Assembly (NCBI GenBank): GCA_022453515.1
Contig: JAJNNY010000030.1
Span: forward strand, 310,001 to 374,000
From: Astrocystis sublimbata
Taxonomy: Eukaryota; Ascomycota; Sordariomycetes; Xylariales; Xylariaceae
DNA: 64,000 nucleotides
Direction of reading: 5' to 3'
How positions within the stretch are numbered: position 1 is the first letter of the stretch; every line of letters starts with the position of its first letter. Below, piece after piece: positions 10,239 through 23,231 of the stretch. The translations under genes were made by a program, and so were the position numbers. Under the pieces are notes generated by a model. That model made no database searches. It was not told where the DNA came from and saw only the letters and a list, made by a program, of their open reading frames with translations.

Positions 10239-13200
10239 TTTCGCTTTTTCTTCCTGTAAACTTCAAACTGTGGTTGTCTAATGTGTTATCAAGAGCGATA
10301 GTGTGTGTCGATATGCCGAGTGCCAAGTCGGTGCTGTAGTGAGCGTCGTGAAAGAATGGAAGGTTTTTCTCTTGTGAAAGCTGGTACCGGAGCAGCGTTG
10401 ACAGACTGGGAACTTCTTGACGGTCCAGGCCAGGGATGGTGGTTGACTATAAAGGTCGGCTGGCTAACGTTGTACGTTGTTGGACTCGAAGTTGAGAGCT
10501 GGTCAGAGTGGCTCGCCACGATAAAGAAAGGACCAAACAACAAAGGATGGATGTTGCTTGTTAAATGAATGAGGGACTGAGCCGGCAGGGGAGCGGAAAG
10601 ACTGAATAGAGAAAGGATCGTAATTGGCACACGCCTTGACACACAACGAAATCGTCACTGGGAGATGAGGTGGGAGGAGGGAAAAAGGGAGGAATCCATG
10701 GCTGGGAAGGGTTGCGTAATATAGAGTGCGCAGGGGTGCTTCCCTGGTGTAAGTGAGTAGCATCGACGACAAACGACAGGCTGACCGGGGCATCCAGCCG
10801 GACCTGCATCCACCTCACCCACCTCGCCCACTTTCCGGGCTTTTTTCATCCACTTCGCAGCCCACTTCTGCCCACCACGCGCTGTCTGGCGCCGGTCTGT
10901 CGCTGGGCTGGTGCTGTCTCCCTCACCCTCAACCAAGATTGGACGACGATGGCCCCCCCCCTGGAATTTGGGCCCGCGCTACGGTCCGCTGCTACGGTAT
11001 GTTGTCGTGTACTGGCACTATGCCACCTGTGTTGGCTGACCACGCCGGAGGCATGCCAATGATGCAGGGGTGGATGGCGGCGGCGCATTTATTGGACGGG
11101 GCGGCACAGACACGCAGGCACCAGGCAAGCCAGGTACAGGGGCGAGGGGGGCGAGCCCAAGTCCCTCACCTTTTTCTTTCTTTGTTTGGCGTTAAAGTGT
11201 GCTGTAACCAGCCTTTTCTGACGTGTTGTGCAGTGGTACACCAGGTACAACAAGTCCTTTTCGGAAAAGAAAAGTCCAGTCGGTGGCTGCCCAGAAAATG
11301 CAGGCTTGCAGGAAGCAGTGCCGCACTCCCTTTTGGCGAGCATCTTCTACAATCTCGATGCTACCCAAGGGTCACGTAGTAGATACAGTGTAACGCACAC
11401 ACATACCGCTTTAGGGTATCATACAAGCTACAGTAATTCAGTACAAATCAGAGAACCTACATATGCTCGCCTGTCATCCCAAGTCCGAACCTCAAAAACA
11501 GTGGGTGGATCGGACACCAGGAACACATATACCACACCAGGTATTATTCGCTGGGATGTGCCTGGACAAAAGCAATCGGGTCTAAATTCTAAGGTTGCTC
11601 ACCCGGCCCCGAACCCGCCTCTCTAACAAAACGTTTGCACGAAACGGGGTCTAGCTCCCACGGCACTGGTAATCCAGCCGAAGCGGAGGAAACAAACTAT
11701 ACACTACATGACTAAGGATCTGACTAGATCACGAACTAAGTGCTAGAGGCCACTTAAAAGCGCGAGATAGCGACAGACAGAGAAGAGGGGAAGATGGTGG
11801 GTATGTGGCGTATCCTGAGACGAGCAGAAAGACAAGGCCCGACCTGTCGTGCCTGTGATAAGAACTCTGATCCGCGAAACAAAACGACGGCGAGCCAGCC
11901 CAGCGTGCCCAGCCAATCGACAGCTTGTTTCCCACAAGGAAGACCCGTTGGCGCCGAAAAAAGCTGCAAGGTACGCACCACCCCTACGCAAGGTACGGCC
12001 AGGGTTCCGGCCAGGATACCGCTTAGTGTTTGTCATATACCCTGTCCCTCGCTCCACCTAAAAACGAGATGCAGAATCTAGGTGTACCCCTGAGTTGATC
12101 CTAGGGTCGTTTTCTCTTTCTTCGTTCAGGCTCCAGTTTGTCCACTTTTCTCGACCTTTTCTGGGAAAACGCCGTTCACTTACGCGTGTACAAAGCTCGT
12201 ACAGAGCTTGCAGTTCATAGCTGCGCCCACCTATTACTATACTGATCCATCAGTTCGGTAATTAGACTATGGAATATTCCAATGCGGCTGTGTAAAAAAT
12301 AAGATGCCTCTTAAGGTGACGAAGGCCTGCCGCCAGCCCTTCCCCCGACCACGTCAGCCTCCTATTACGGTAAGGGAGGAATCGACAGGCCACACGTCAG
12401 CGCAGGTATACATATACCTACAGCTGACATTTGGGCCACCATCATATGCTCGCCGCCCCCTTCCTGTCCCTTCCCTCCGCTTCCACCTGCCCCCAATGCT
12501 CAGCACAGGACGCAGCAGTGCGATTATAGTCGGGCCAAGTATGTCGGTTCCGGGTTTTTCTGTATTGTTCGTATGCAGGTATCAGATTTAGATCAAGTAC
12601 CAGAGTTTCATCGGGGCGGCCGCCGCATCGTAGAATTCTTGTTTTTGTAGAGTCTTTGCGCCGCCGATCATGTTGGGTAGCGTACATACAAAGAAAAAAT
12701 AAGGTGACTCGCCGGCTGCTACCCGAACGCGATCCCTGCGCGACACACTGGAATCGAAAATCTCTAAATCCTAAGTACGAGTAGGACACACACCTCAGCC
12801 TCTGAACGGACAAGATCAGCTAGCTGATCTGGGAGATTGGCCGAAACACGCTACACAAAACGCTATGCCAAGGTACCAACACGACGCTACGGCCACGGTA
12901 TCTGAGCATCGATCGTAAATCTCACATTGTTAGTTGTCTGTGGGCGGGGGTGGTAGGCGATAGACGATAGACACTAAGCAGGTCTAGGTAAGTATCGTCA
13001 TTGTCTCAATTCCAACACGAGATTGTAATTCAACTCTTGAAAGCATATTCTTGACGAAGTTGTTGTGAGGACGTCATCAGAAATCAAAACGCATTACGAC
13101 TCCGACTCCGACTTGCCTCGGCTTCTCTTCTCTATACATAGCCCATTGCAAGGTTCATGGCTTTACGCATGTCATTAAACCATTGGCGGCTCTGTCCGAA

Positions 13201-13485
13201 CCTTCCAAGTTGGTCGTAAAGCGACTCCGACCCTGTGGCAGAGCACGGACCAGAAACCGGGGCACAACATGGCTTCAATTTAAAGCAAAACATGCTAGTA
13301 CCCCGTCGCATCCACCCTCGATCAAGTTTGGAAGCTCGTGATAATTTCTTTGCTGAATAAACAACTCCACTGGGAGGGAACCTCCTTACATACAGAGATG
13401 TTGGTTTGCGCTCATGATGTGATGATGCAATGCAAGAACCTGCTTCATGACGGTCAGGCAAACTATATCGCCATCCATCATGAGA

Positions 13486-13490
<5 letters not shown>

Positions 13491-13517
<27 letters not shown>
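13491..13517. repeat. (TG)n microsatellite
   Basis: An uninterrupted TG run of about 13 units in non-coding DNA, followed by TATGTGTG. Confidence 0.97.
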
Positions 13518-13525
<8 letters not shown>

Positions 13526-14301
13526 ATGAAAATGTCCCGCGGGTTTGACAAACCCCGCACGGATGTCAGTACCGCTGCGGGATATACGCAGTTGGTTGGA
13601 CGTATCACGCCGGGACGGGTTGGTACGCAACAAAGACGATGAAGAAGGGAACACTGCCGTTGGATGGATGCCAATCTATCTCATTGGTACTTACAGCCTT
13701 GAAACTCGTCCGACCCTAGCCAACCAAGTGAAGTTCCAAGTATCAGAGATCGAGTTCACTTGGTTGGTTGATCGTGAGAATGTGACGATACCTTTGTACT
13801 TTGGTTGCGTCTAAGTACACTAAAAACTTACCTCCCACTCTCACTCCCACCCTTCACCGGTCCACCGAGGTTTTGCGCGCGGCTGCAAAACGTGGGCGTC
13901 GAGGGCGTCCCCCTCCAATCAGCGGGTTTTCAGCTTCAATCACTGAAAATGACCGTCGTCGGAGCTGAGACGTAGCTAGCTACTAGGTCGTTCTTGAGAT
14001 ACCCAACACCTACCTGCTGTAAGCATGTTGTACGTAGGGCGGGCGTCAGCGAGGCGCCTGCGCAAAGTCCTGTCTGTCTAACCGCCACGCAAAAGCACTG
14101 CAATGTCTTATCCCTCGCCACGCTGGCTGGCTGGCATGCTGCATGTTCGCTTGCTGCTCTTATCAGAATGCAACATACCTCAGCCACTCACCCACATCAC
14201 TTTATGTACATGTGTACACACTCGCTCGCTCACCATCATCAGACCGTTGGACAAACCTGAAGCCATCACATCATCGGAAACAACGCCCACACTATCAAAT
14301 T

Positions 14302-14330
14302 TACATACATACATACATACACACACACAT
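14302..14330. repeat. (ACAT)n-(AC)n compound microsatellite
   Basis: About four ACAT units followed directly by an AC run, in non-coding DNA. Confidence 0.95.
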
Positions 14331-15021
14331 AGAAACGCCACAGCGTCATTGTTAATATCCAGCACCTTGATAGTCCTACCACGACAGCCCTCGACACCTC
14401 CAATCGGCACACACGCAATTAAGTCGGGTTGGCATTCCCCGTTCCCCGTTGTCGTCTTTTCGGACGAACAGGCATGAAATACCACCACTCTATCAACAAA
14501 GGATAGTTGTATCTCGATTAATTGATTGATCTCAAGTCCCTCCGAAACTTGTTTCGTCAATACGACCAGTCACTTCTCACCCGACTAGAACTACACATTC
14601 GATTTTCACGTGTGCCAGATACAACAGGTGAAAACAAAAACAAGATGCGCACCAACCCGCCCCCTCTTGTTTTCAACCAAGACACCGATCACGTATAGTC
14701 GTGATCTATCACCGCCTTGCGTTTCCGAGGGTTGCAACCCAAGAACCTGATCGCCGAGCATGATGCGCCCGTTGACCTCTAACAAGCAGGCTTTGCCAAG
14801 CGACTTATCAAGTTTGTACTCGTCAAAACCAGTATTGGGTATCAAGGTCGATAGGTATGAAAATGCGCTGGAATGAGTCTAAGACAGGACAGTTTCGCGC
14901 AGATTACCAATTTCGAAATAGTTAGCAGTCTCGGGAGGAGATGTTGCGGGTGCCTACCCCTCTTCACAACACGCCACTCACTCACTCACTCGTCAATCAC
15001 AGCCTCCCATCATGAAGTCAA

Positions 15022-15048
15022 TAGTAGTAGTAGTAGTAGTAGTAGTAG
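15022..15048. repeat. (TAG)n microsatellite
   Basis: Nine uninterrupted TAG units in non-coding DNA. Confidence 0.97.
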
Positions 15049-15957
15049 CACAGCTTGTGCTATCGAGGGCTAAGCTAGCTACCCTACCATCTACACAACA
15101 TGTGCCAAGCAATGTCGTATCGTTGTGTGTTGTCGGAAGACACAATGTGACTGCTCAAATGGTTGGCTCTAATTGCACTTGTCTCCAACAACTGAGGACG
15201 CCGTCTCGGAATCACGCTCGATCGATCAATAAGTCAACATGCGCAACTTTGTAATACTGTTTGCAGTCAAGTTGACCAATTGACCTGAAAGGTTTGTGAT
15301 TGAAGCCCATGTACAAATTTCCTATTAAGACGATCCTTGGAATTGGACAACTTCCATTAAGAAACCTTCCCTTCACTTCAACACTTGCGCACCGAATCTT
15401 CGTTCAACGTTACCTTCGATATAGCAGCATATGCCATCGTAGCCACCTCAGGACGATACACATTCTCCTAGTCTATACCTACACGATTTAGCACCTGTGC
15501 CCTCTTGGCTCACGGCACGGGTTTCGAAACGTGGGGTAGGTAGTTAGTCGTGCTATTTTCGTACTGCCTATCCAGAATAGGGCCATTGTTTTGAGAATAG
15601 TCGGCCATGATATTCTATAACGGGAACTGCTTGAATAGTACAAGTCTGGGGAAGGAACAAACCGTGAAACGAAGACCTCATGGAAACCTTGTTAGTGAGT
15701 GACTGGTTGAAGGAGCCGGCGGATCTGGAGCTAGCTTGTGGAGTTGACGATTACTTAAATGTCATCGCGCACATCGACAAATACAGTAGGTAGATAGGTC
15801 AACTCGAAAGCTCGGGATTGAATCCTCATACCCATTATCTGTGCCGCACAAACTTGCAATCATGTAGTAGACTTTCAGATCCTTATCGCTAACGAACTAT
15901 GATCATCTCGGGTCAAGACTTGCCTGCATCAACTCCAACTCCAACCCCATCTAAACC

Positions 15958-17074
15958 TCAAAAGTCAAGAAGAAGATTAATCAGCCCATCCGGCTCCTCA
16001 AAGAAATCCATAATCACAACCCCCAACCTCATCCCCTTCAACTCGCCCAGCAGCTTCAGCAAGCGGCTATTAATCCCCTCCACATTCTCCCCATCTCCAT
16101 CCCCAGCACGCGACCCCAGCGCCATGACCTCCGGGTACACGGGCGGGCTAACCTCGACATGCGTGCCGCTCGTAAACGTAACAAACAGACTATCCGCCCT
16201 ATCTTCCCCCCGCTCCGCCGCCATTCTCAGATTCCTCTCCACGGCCCCAAACTTAGCATCGACATTGCCCTTGACAGTAACCTGCTCATCCGGATGATAG
16301 AAATCTTCAACATACGCAGTCCCCTCCCCACCCTTCAGTGTCTCATTAAACACCAACACAAACCCCTCCTGCTCATTATCCACCCACTTCTTCGGGCTCA
16401 TATGCAACCCAGGCAATGCCCTCTCAAACCCCGCACCCAACATATCCAAATCAAACCTCCTAAAAAGCAGCACCTTCCCCCGTCCCTCCCCGAGCGTGCC
16501 CAAGCTTCCCCTCCTCTGATCCACATACCTCCTCGCCGCGCTATTCGTCAAGCTCTCAAAAAGCATCCTCTGCACGCCCTCATCACTCGTAGCATTAACC
16601 CTCGTCCCAGCTTCATACTGCAGCGAAAGCAGCACCATCTCAGACGGATGTCGTTCCAACCAGGCATAAAACCCGAACAACACATCATCCAGCCCCGCCG
16701 TATCCGAAAGGAACGCCGGCCCATGCCAGAACGCAAGCCGCGAAGCCATTGGATCGAGCGCGAAGCGCAAGTCAAAAAAGCGTATTCCCGCATTTAAGGA
16801 AGACACAATGCTGCGCCGCTGGCAGCGGTACACAGCCGCAAGACCCGGCGTCGTGCCGTCGCAGCGCGTCGCTTCGCGTAAGCTGTCTTGCGTCGTCTGG
16901 CTGTAGTTCCAGGTGGCGGCGTCGTGGGTGCCGGGGATGGTGAGGTGCGCGACGGGCACCGAGTCCGGGAGCGCCGCCATCCAGCGCGAGTGCCGCGAGT
17001 GCCCGTGGATGAAGACGGAGGAGAGTGAACGTGACGAAGACGGATCCGATGCGGTCATCATCATCTGTGATGAC

Positions 17075-17107
<33 letters not shown>

Positions 17108-17376
17108 ACAAAGGCCAAGCCCGACTCTGACTCTGGCTCTGATTCTGGTCCTGGTTCTGATTTGCCCGACAATGACGCCGCTGTCGAAGCCAAATTCCCA
17201 TCTCCGAAAATGTCGCGCCCGTCATGCAGGATCTTGTTCAGCGCGAGCTGCGCCAGTGCGTTTCCATTTCCATTCCCATTGCCGCTGCTGTGTTCGCTCG
17301 TGAAAGCAGCGACAACCGATGCTACTACGGCAACAGAAGTTGCGCGCGAGGCAATGCCCGCTAATGATAAACGCAT
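15958..17376 (-). CDS. PI-PLC X-domain-like phosphodiesterase, secreted
   Basis: A single-exon gene of 472 residues if started at the ATG at 17376; the frame also allows an ATG 32 codons upstream (17472), but 17376 gives a better N-terminus with a basic start and hydrophobic segment (LAGIASRATSVAVVASVVAAF). The catalytic region has the hallmarks of the single-domain PI-PLC X family (bacterial-like phosphatidylinositol-specific phospholipase C): TIPGTHDAATWN with the first catalytic His, IRFFDLRF, FWHGP with the second His, and WLERHPSEMVLLSLQ. Members cleave PI or GPI head groups, but many fungal ones are uncharacterised. Between signal and domain lies a low-complexity linker with an (N-G)n stretch, a Pro/Glu/Ser stretch and a poly-Ser run encoded by a trinucleotide microsatellite. 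The C-terminus is complete, with no GPI signal seen. The next gene upstream is separately transcribed; no operon-like link exists. Confidence 0.85.
17069..17108. repeat. (GAT)n coding microsatellite (poly-Ser)
   Basis: A GAT run on the plus strand, read as TCA on the minus strand, so it encodes the poly-Ser stretch in the linker of the PLC-like protein. Length changes by whole units would keep the frame. Confidence 0.93.
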
Positions 17377-18039
17377 CTTGCGAGGGCGTTCGCGATGTGA
17401 TGCGTTGCGTTTAATTATATTGTGCTCTTTGGAGAAATGCACCTGGTAAGTGGTACCCCAGTATTTCCCCAATAACTAAAAGCTACCCCGAAGCTGCTAT
17501 GATCAGCGGTGTGGTCTGTGGTGGAGGGGTCTCGCCTCATTGTCCACAGCTCAGGTCACATCCGTGGTAATGACGTAATTCTCAACATACTATCGTATAG
17601 TAACGTCTTCTTCACATTTTGATCAGATCATTTATGTTTATCGTGTCCTGACACAAACCTAAGAAAATTTGTCAAACGCCCAATATTAGGGAGGTTATGC
17701 ATGAGAGTAGGCGGCATTAAGGTCTCCCCAACAGTACCTAGTAGCCATAGAATACCATAGTACAGACTGACTTCCATTGACAGACCGATTATAATCCTAT
17801 ATACGCACCAATACAACTTGGGCAGTCGCATGTCTAACATCTGACCCGTGGTCCAATCGCTTCGATATGTATCATGTTGCTATCATTGAAGCCAAAGTGG
17901 AATCGGACTATCACAGCGCGTCGGCTTGTCTCACTTGGATCCTTCACAGTGGCGCCTATGCGCAGCCATATAGACCATTGTCCAGGGTACGTAATCCGCA
18001 TTCTGCGTCGACGAGACAAATGCAGATAGGCCCCATCGA
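17377..18039. other. Intergenic region between PLC-like and Gtr2 genes
   Basis: About 660 bases hold the promoter side of the PLC-like gene (17377-17560) and the 3' side of the Gtr2 gene. It is AT-rich in the middle (17560-17830). No gene or repeat was recognised. Confidence 0.5.
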
Positions 18040-19329
18040 CTATTTCGGCTTCGTGATCTCGAAGAACTCCTTGAGCCCTTGCACAATAACCTCTACGTTC
18101 ATGTTCACCAACGGCATCTTGTCGTAGCTATCCTCCTTCATGATGGCCACCAGTGCCAGGTACTTATCCACTTCGCGCAGGATGATCGGCTTGTTGCCGT
18201 CACTGAGGACCATCGAGCTCTCCGCCCAATTTGATGCCACTTGGTCCTCTAATTTTTGACTCCATGGTTCTCCCTCGAGTGTCTTGCGGTGGCCGTCGGA
18301 CCGTGGCCAGCTACCGTACACCTCGGTGACGTCTATAATGACATCGATATAGTCGGAGCATATCTCGTAGCTTGTCATATCCGCCGGCGCGCTGTCTGTC
18401 GCAATGTAAATCTTGGACGTCACGTCAAACAGGTAGGCCTTCTCGAACCGACATGTCCGGCAGAGATTCGTCAACATGGCCTCCAGTATACCCAGACGAG
18501 GTATCAGCTTCTGTATCACCTTGCTAAACGCCTCGAATATGCTGTGGTTGTAGATGCTCGTCAGGTGAAACGTCACCGGTGCGTTCTCAAAACCATGGTC
18601 CGAGAGCTCGTCTTGTATCCGTATCGTTATATCCCTTTGGATGTCCAGCTTGTAGTCATCCGACAAGCCATCGACTTTGTGTATAAACACCTCAATCTTA
18701 ATGTAAGGGTATGTCCGCTGGAGGTTTAAGATGGTCACGTTCAGACGGGCCACCGCCTCCATGTAGTCGTCCTGGGCATCGATGACCCATATCAGCGCCC
18801 CAATCTCTCCGAACATGGCATCGATGTCGAAGGTAGGATTTTCGAAGATGTCGATCTGACCCGGAAAGTCCCAAACCTGAAAATCCATAAATGACCTAAT
18901 AAATGGATGTCAACAAGGGCCATCCGTCCAGCTGGCCGAGGTGGCAAGCTTACGGTAAAGAGTCTCTCTGGATGCGGGCTGTTGATTCTAGGAAGAGGGT
19001 CTCGCTGGGTGGGAGTTTGTGAAAGACCACACTCGAGATGGACGACTTGCCGCTCCTACTACATCTTAGCCAACACATTTCCACCCAGCCGTCAGGATTT
19101 GAGTATACCTCCTCTGGCCCATCAGCAGTAGTCTCGGTTTTCCTTTGGTCCCATCGGCGCCGTTTTCGGGGGCTTTGACCGCCGAGTTTTTCTGTTGCTT
19201 TTGTTGGTCCTGTTCAAATAGCCGCGTCAGATTCTGCTGGGCTGGGGTACGAGCACTTCCTCCGGCCTGCGCCGATTGTTGATTGTCATGGCCATTAGGG
19301 GGCTCTCGCCCGCCAAGACGAGAAGTCAT
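18040..19329 (-). CDS. GTR2: RagC/RagD-type GTPase Gtr2 (EGO/Rag complex, TORC1 signalling)
   Basis: One half of the Rag GTPase heterodimer (Gtr1-Gtr2), which reports amino-acid sufficiency to TORC1 at the vacuole membrane. Three exons, 19329-19109, 19055-18954 and 18895-18040, with introns of 53 and 58 nt, encode about 392 residues. The P-loop MGQRRSGKSS is created across intron 1 (AG|G codon). Switch II gives VWDFPGQ with the RagC-type DFPGQ, and HKVD (G4) follows about 70 residues later. The C-terminal roadblock-like half begins near AYLFDVTSKIYIATDS and runs to the end. The N-terminal 60 residues are Gln/Asn/Ala-rich and presumably flexible. Start at 19329 (MTSRLGGREPP) was chosen over an ATG 50 codons upstream because that extension has no family-like sequence. 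The frame across both junctions restores the conserved FMDFQVWDFPGQ block exactly. Confidence 0.93.
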
Positions 19330-22189
19330 GGCGCTTGGCAGGAATCGGTGATGTGAAGAGTTTCGTCGATCTTCGAGACGCTTGTCTGAGTAGTAGCTAA
19401 AAGAGAGTCCTAGAGCTATATAGTAACGAGGCTGGTGCGGAGTACGGATGGTTCTTTGCGATGCATAGCGCCTGTGCACAGTGACAGACAGACGTGATCT
19501 CCGCCTTTCGCCCAGCTGGCGGTGCCGACTCTCTGGATCCCTATGTTTGCACTAGATGAGGAGGGAAGGGCTGATCAGCCAGCAGCGAATCACGAAGGTA
19601 TATTGCGTTCCACGGATCAACAAACCCACTAGTATGGCAAGGGCGAGTTCCACAGGCAACGACGACGGGCAGAGGCGGCTAGCAGGTGCGATAGCAATAG
19701 TGAGAGCGGGAGAAAAAAAGCAAAATAGCTTGAGTAGTCACCGTCGGCGTTCTCGATGAGCATGGGAATCACGCTGGGAAGTCTGGCGGCGATATGGCAG
19801 AAGGAAGGGGCTAGTACATATTTTCGTTGCTGATACGACAGTCGCACAACCGCGAGGGAGGTAATCAAAGGCGGCCGCCCCTAGAGGATCCGGTCACGAA
19901 TGGATTTGCAGTTACCGAAGCTTGGCCGCGGTCACGCAGATCGCATGATGAGGCCGTGCCAGGATTATTGTAACAACGGGCGGAGAGGAGCTTGCAGAAA
20001 ACAAGCGGCATGAGACAAGCCAGCGGTGAACAGCCCTTGGTTTCCATGGAAAATAAATGGGTTGAGGCTTGGAGGATCACGAACGGTCACCCAGACTAGG
20101 CGGTGAAATAGATACGGCATGTAGGTATGTGTTGGCGAGAGACATGTCGGAAAACGATGAAAGGAAAGGGTGTAAGTGAGAGAGATAAGAGATTGTGATC
20201 TTTTTTTTTTCGAAAACGGGAGAGCCAGCATACCATGTCGAGACAAAGTGCTGGAATTGGAAAAAAATAAATAATCAAAAATAAAAAGTGATCTCACCTC
20301 CATCTTGTGTGCTTCATGTACACCAATGACAGCGAGGACCAGGACAAGCTTGCCAGGATGGTCGGGCTGTCGCGTTAGGCGATCCCCTGTTCGGCGGCAT
20401 TTGATGGTCAGCAAGAATAGGGAATGGTCAGGATACCTGGCCGGCCGCGTCCAGAAGGTCTGAGAATGATGATGCAGCCAGCAGCCAGCACTCAGCGAGC
20501 AGCAACGGCTTCTTCTGAGTCAGATGGGTAACGGGCCGTGTGTGATTGAGTACCGAGCAGCATCGCAGCTGGGCTGACTTACCTGGCTCTTGCTGGTACC
20601 ACGGTCTACTGGTGGTGTCTGGTGGTGCACGACGGATGCGTGACCAGGCCAATTACGTGGCGGGTGCGGTTCCCTTCGGGCCCCGTCTCAGATCACGACG
20701 GGATAGGATGGGATTCTCGGGATTTTGCTCGCACGTGAGCGCCAAATTGACACCAACCGATGCTGTCTCAGAGGCGTTCCGGGGCAGCGAATGGGCAGAG
20801 GACGGCAGTTCCGTCGGTGGACCGAGATACACCCGCCAATGACGTCTGCGGGCGAGAGGCAGACGGGAAGCAGGGCGAGAGTGAGGGATAAGCTGGCGAG
20901 GCAAGAGATTGGACAGCAGCGCTCCGATCGGACAAGAGAGGGCACAGGAGGCTGAGTGCTCGAAGCGCCACAACAGCTCCTGGCGATAGATGAATAGGCT
21001 TGATAGGCAGGCGGCAGGCCTTGGTGTAGTGGACTGACGATCGCCTCGATCAGCAGCGTCGGAGCTGTGTAAGGTAGTACTGGGAGGGATGGCCGAGCAC
21101 CTTAAAGCTCCCAATTAATCATGTGTGGGGCTAAGAGCTAACTTCCATGGAAGAGCTGAGTCTGGACGAGCTGTAACTTATCGTCTGCCTGGGGACAGGC
21201 CTTTGCCAGCTGCCTGTCGCTTCGCAGCAACTGGCCAAAACGGCAACCCCTCCTAAGCACGCTAGGGTTCCCTGCCCACGGGTCGATGCTAGGTATCGTG
21301 GGCGGCTTCCAGGATTTCAGCTCTTATAAACCGGTGAATAACATCGACACCACCAGGTGGGCAGTCCTCTGCGTCGACTACCAAACAACAAATGAAAGCC
21401 TCAACAATACCACGTGGGCAGGAGCCACACTACGGAACATTTCGTGATTAGTTTAGCAGACTAATGTAGGTATGTATGTAGCCAGCCAGCCAGCCCTCCA
21501 TGCCGCCTATATTTAGGTACATATTCAGAGCTTTCCGACGCCAAGCATGGGATTTGCATTTACCGATAATTGATAGAGCTAGATCGACAGGTTACGGGTT
21601 GACAGCAGCAAGCAGAAGCAAACAAACGCCTTGCGTCTTGTTTCAGAAGCACGTCGAAGAGTCAGTTCCCCATGACAGACGGCACCTCTGCCGTCTTTTC
21701 AGCACAACGTGGCGCAACAGGAATTGATTAAATCTTGGGCATTGACGTTCCCAAGCGTCGAGTGATGATGAAAAAAACAAGGCGGTGGGTGCTCTTATTA
21801 TTACTTGGTCGGAAGTATAGACCCCCCCCCATGCGTTTTAGATGTACAGCAGCAGCCAGCCAGCCCGCCCCTGATGATGCGCCCTCTCTCCCAGTAAGTA
21901 ATATGTATACGCAATAAGCAAGATTCCCCAAAGTCTCGTATGTAAATTCCAGCTCCAGCTCCAGCTCTTGGGGCGTGCGCCGGCAGCCTGCAGGATGGCA
22001 GCGACGCAACACAACACAGCACAACACAAATTACCTGCGATGTCGGTCAACACCGGTAAGGCTACACTTCTCAGCGCAACCCGTTATCTGTGACGCCAAG
22101 ACCACGTTTGCCTAGTTTTGCTACAGGTAATTTTTCCCGGTCGATCTAGATAGGTATTCTATCTGATGCGTCGCATTCACCCTCCCTGC
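19330..22189. other. Intergenic region, no supported gene
   Basis: About 2.9 kb between the Gtr2 start and the stop of the MIF-domain gene. Short frames on both strands (the longest about 150 codons at 20653-21114 and 19965-20414) lack domains and codon bias. A T-run lies at about 20202-20211 and GCCA repeats at about 21481-21496. The first several hundred bases are probably the Gtr2 promoter. Confidence 0.45.
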
Positions 22190-23200
22190 TCACTTGTCGG
22201 GCGCATGTCTGCTGCCGAACAGGGCAAACCGGTGGCTTTTGCGGCGCGGCGCGCTCTTCGGAGGCGTCTTCTGCTCTCCCATCTGGCCTGTTGTTGTTGC
22301 TGTTCTCTCCTCGTCAGGTGGCGTCGGGGGCACCTCAGGGATTGTCTGGATGCGCGGTGATTCCCCCGAGTTGCTTGGCGGTGGAGTCGGCACCTTGTCC
22401 GAGAGGTCGATGACGGAGTGTGATCTAAAGCTACTCAGAGACTGTGTGCACGTACATCTAATTAGTTCGGGCTTCCTGAACACGTGCGCAAAGACTTCGC
22501 AGGCGCAACTTACCTTGACTCCCTTCATCAGCCCACGACCGGACCTGGACGGCTTTCTAGGCGCGCCAGGTTTCCGCTCGGTGTGGTCCCTCGATACCCC
22601 CTCCATCTCTGCCCCGAGCGTCTTGCCGCCGATGGCGACGTTCTCCTCGTGGGTGGCCTCGAAGCGGACGAGACCCCGCACGGGGACCACGCCGAGGGTT
22701 TCGTGGAGATGGCGCTGCGTAAGGTTGGCGTTCCTCCTGTTCGTGGCTGGCTGGAGCAGGTCCGGCAGAGCGTGGATGGTGAGGGTGTATGCGGGATCGA
22801 AGGTGCTGCCGAACATCATGCACAGCCCATGCTGGACGGTGACGATGATGGAGGACATGGGCCGCTGATACCGGTTCGATAGATGGGTGGCCAGGTCGGT
22901 GATGAGGGCGAACTCGTCGTGTACGATGACGTTCGTCTTGAGTTCCGCGCTGACCATGGCTTCGTTGAGTATGCGAGTCCTGGCGGGATCGTCGCTGCGA
23001 GTCGGCTCGGCGAACTCGGACTCGAAGTAGGCACTCTGCTTCCGGATCGCGTCTGCGGGAGGCTGCTGCTTGCGGCGTCCGACCACATCCCCAGGCAGCG
23101 GCCGGTCGATGCTGCGTGTTACGTTGCTGCCTTCCACGAGGACGCCATTGGATGGGCGCGACTGGCGAGCTTTCCTCTGGGCAAATGACGGACCGGCAGG

Positions 23201-23231
<31 letters not shown>

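Larger units (their letters stand above)
10239..15957. other. Long intergenic region with microsatellites, no supported gene
   Basis: About 5.7 kb separates the DUF1996 start from the PLC-like stop. The first 700 bases presumably carry the DUF1996 promoter and leader. Scattered short frames show no domain, splice-supported continuation or codon bias. Simple repeats sit at 13491-13517 (TG), 14302-14330 (ACAT then AC) and 15022-15048 (TAG). Nothing else was recognised. Confidence 0.5.

Noticed and set aside
8673..10259. A 528-codon plus-strand frame opposite the DUF1996 gene
   Set aside because: It is antisense to a convincing signal-peptide and DUF1996 protein; its Val/Gly/Asp-rich text is what high GC third positions produce on the opposite strand.
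13491..15048. Repeats considered as a CRISPR or telomere-like array
   Set aside because: They are simple di-, tri- and tetranucleotide microsatellites without spacers; CRISPR is not expected in a fungal nuclear genome.
16159..16797. A 212-codon plus-strand frame inside the PLC-like gene
   Set aside because: It is antisense to the X-domain and rich in Arg/His/Pro/Ile with no domain.
20653..21114. A 153-codon minus-strand frame in the intergenic region
   Set aside because: It has no domain, no splice-supported extension and Ser/Leu/Arg/Pro-dominated composition, as expected by chance.
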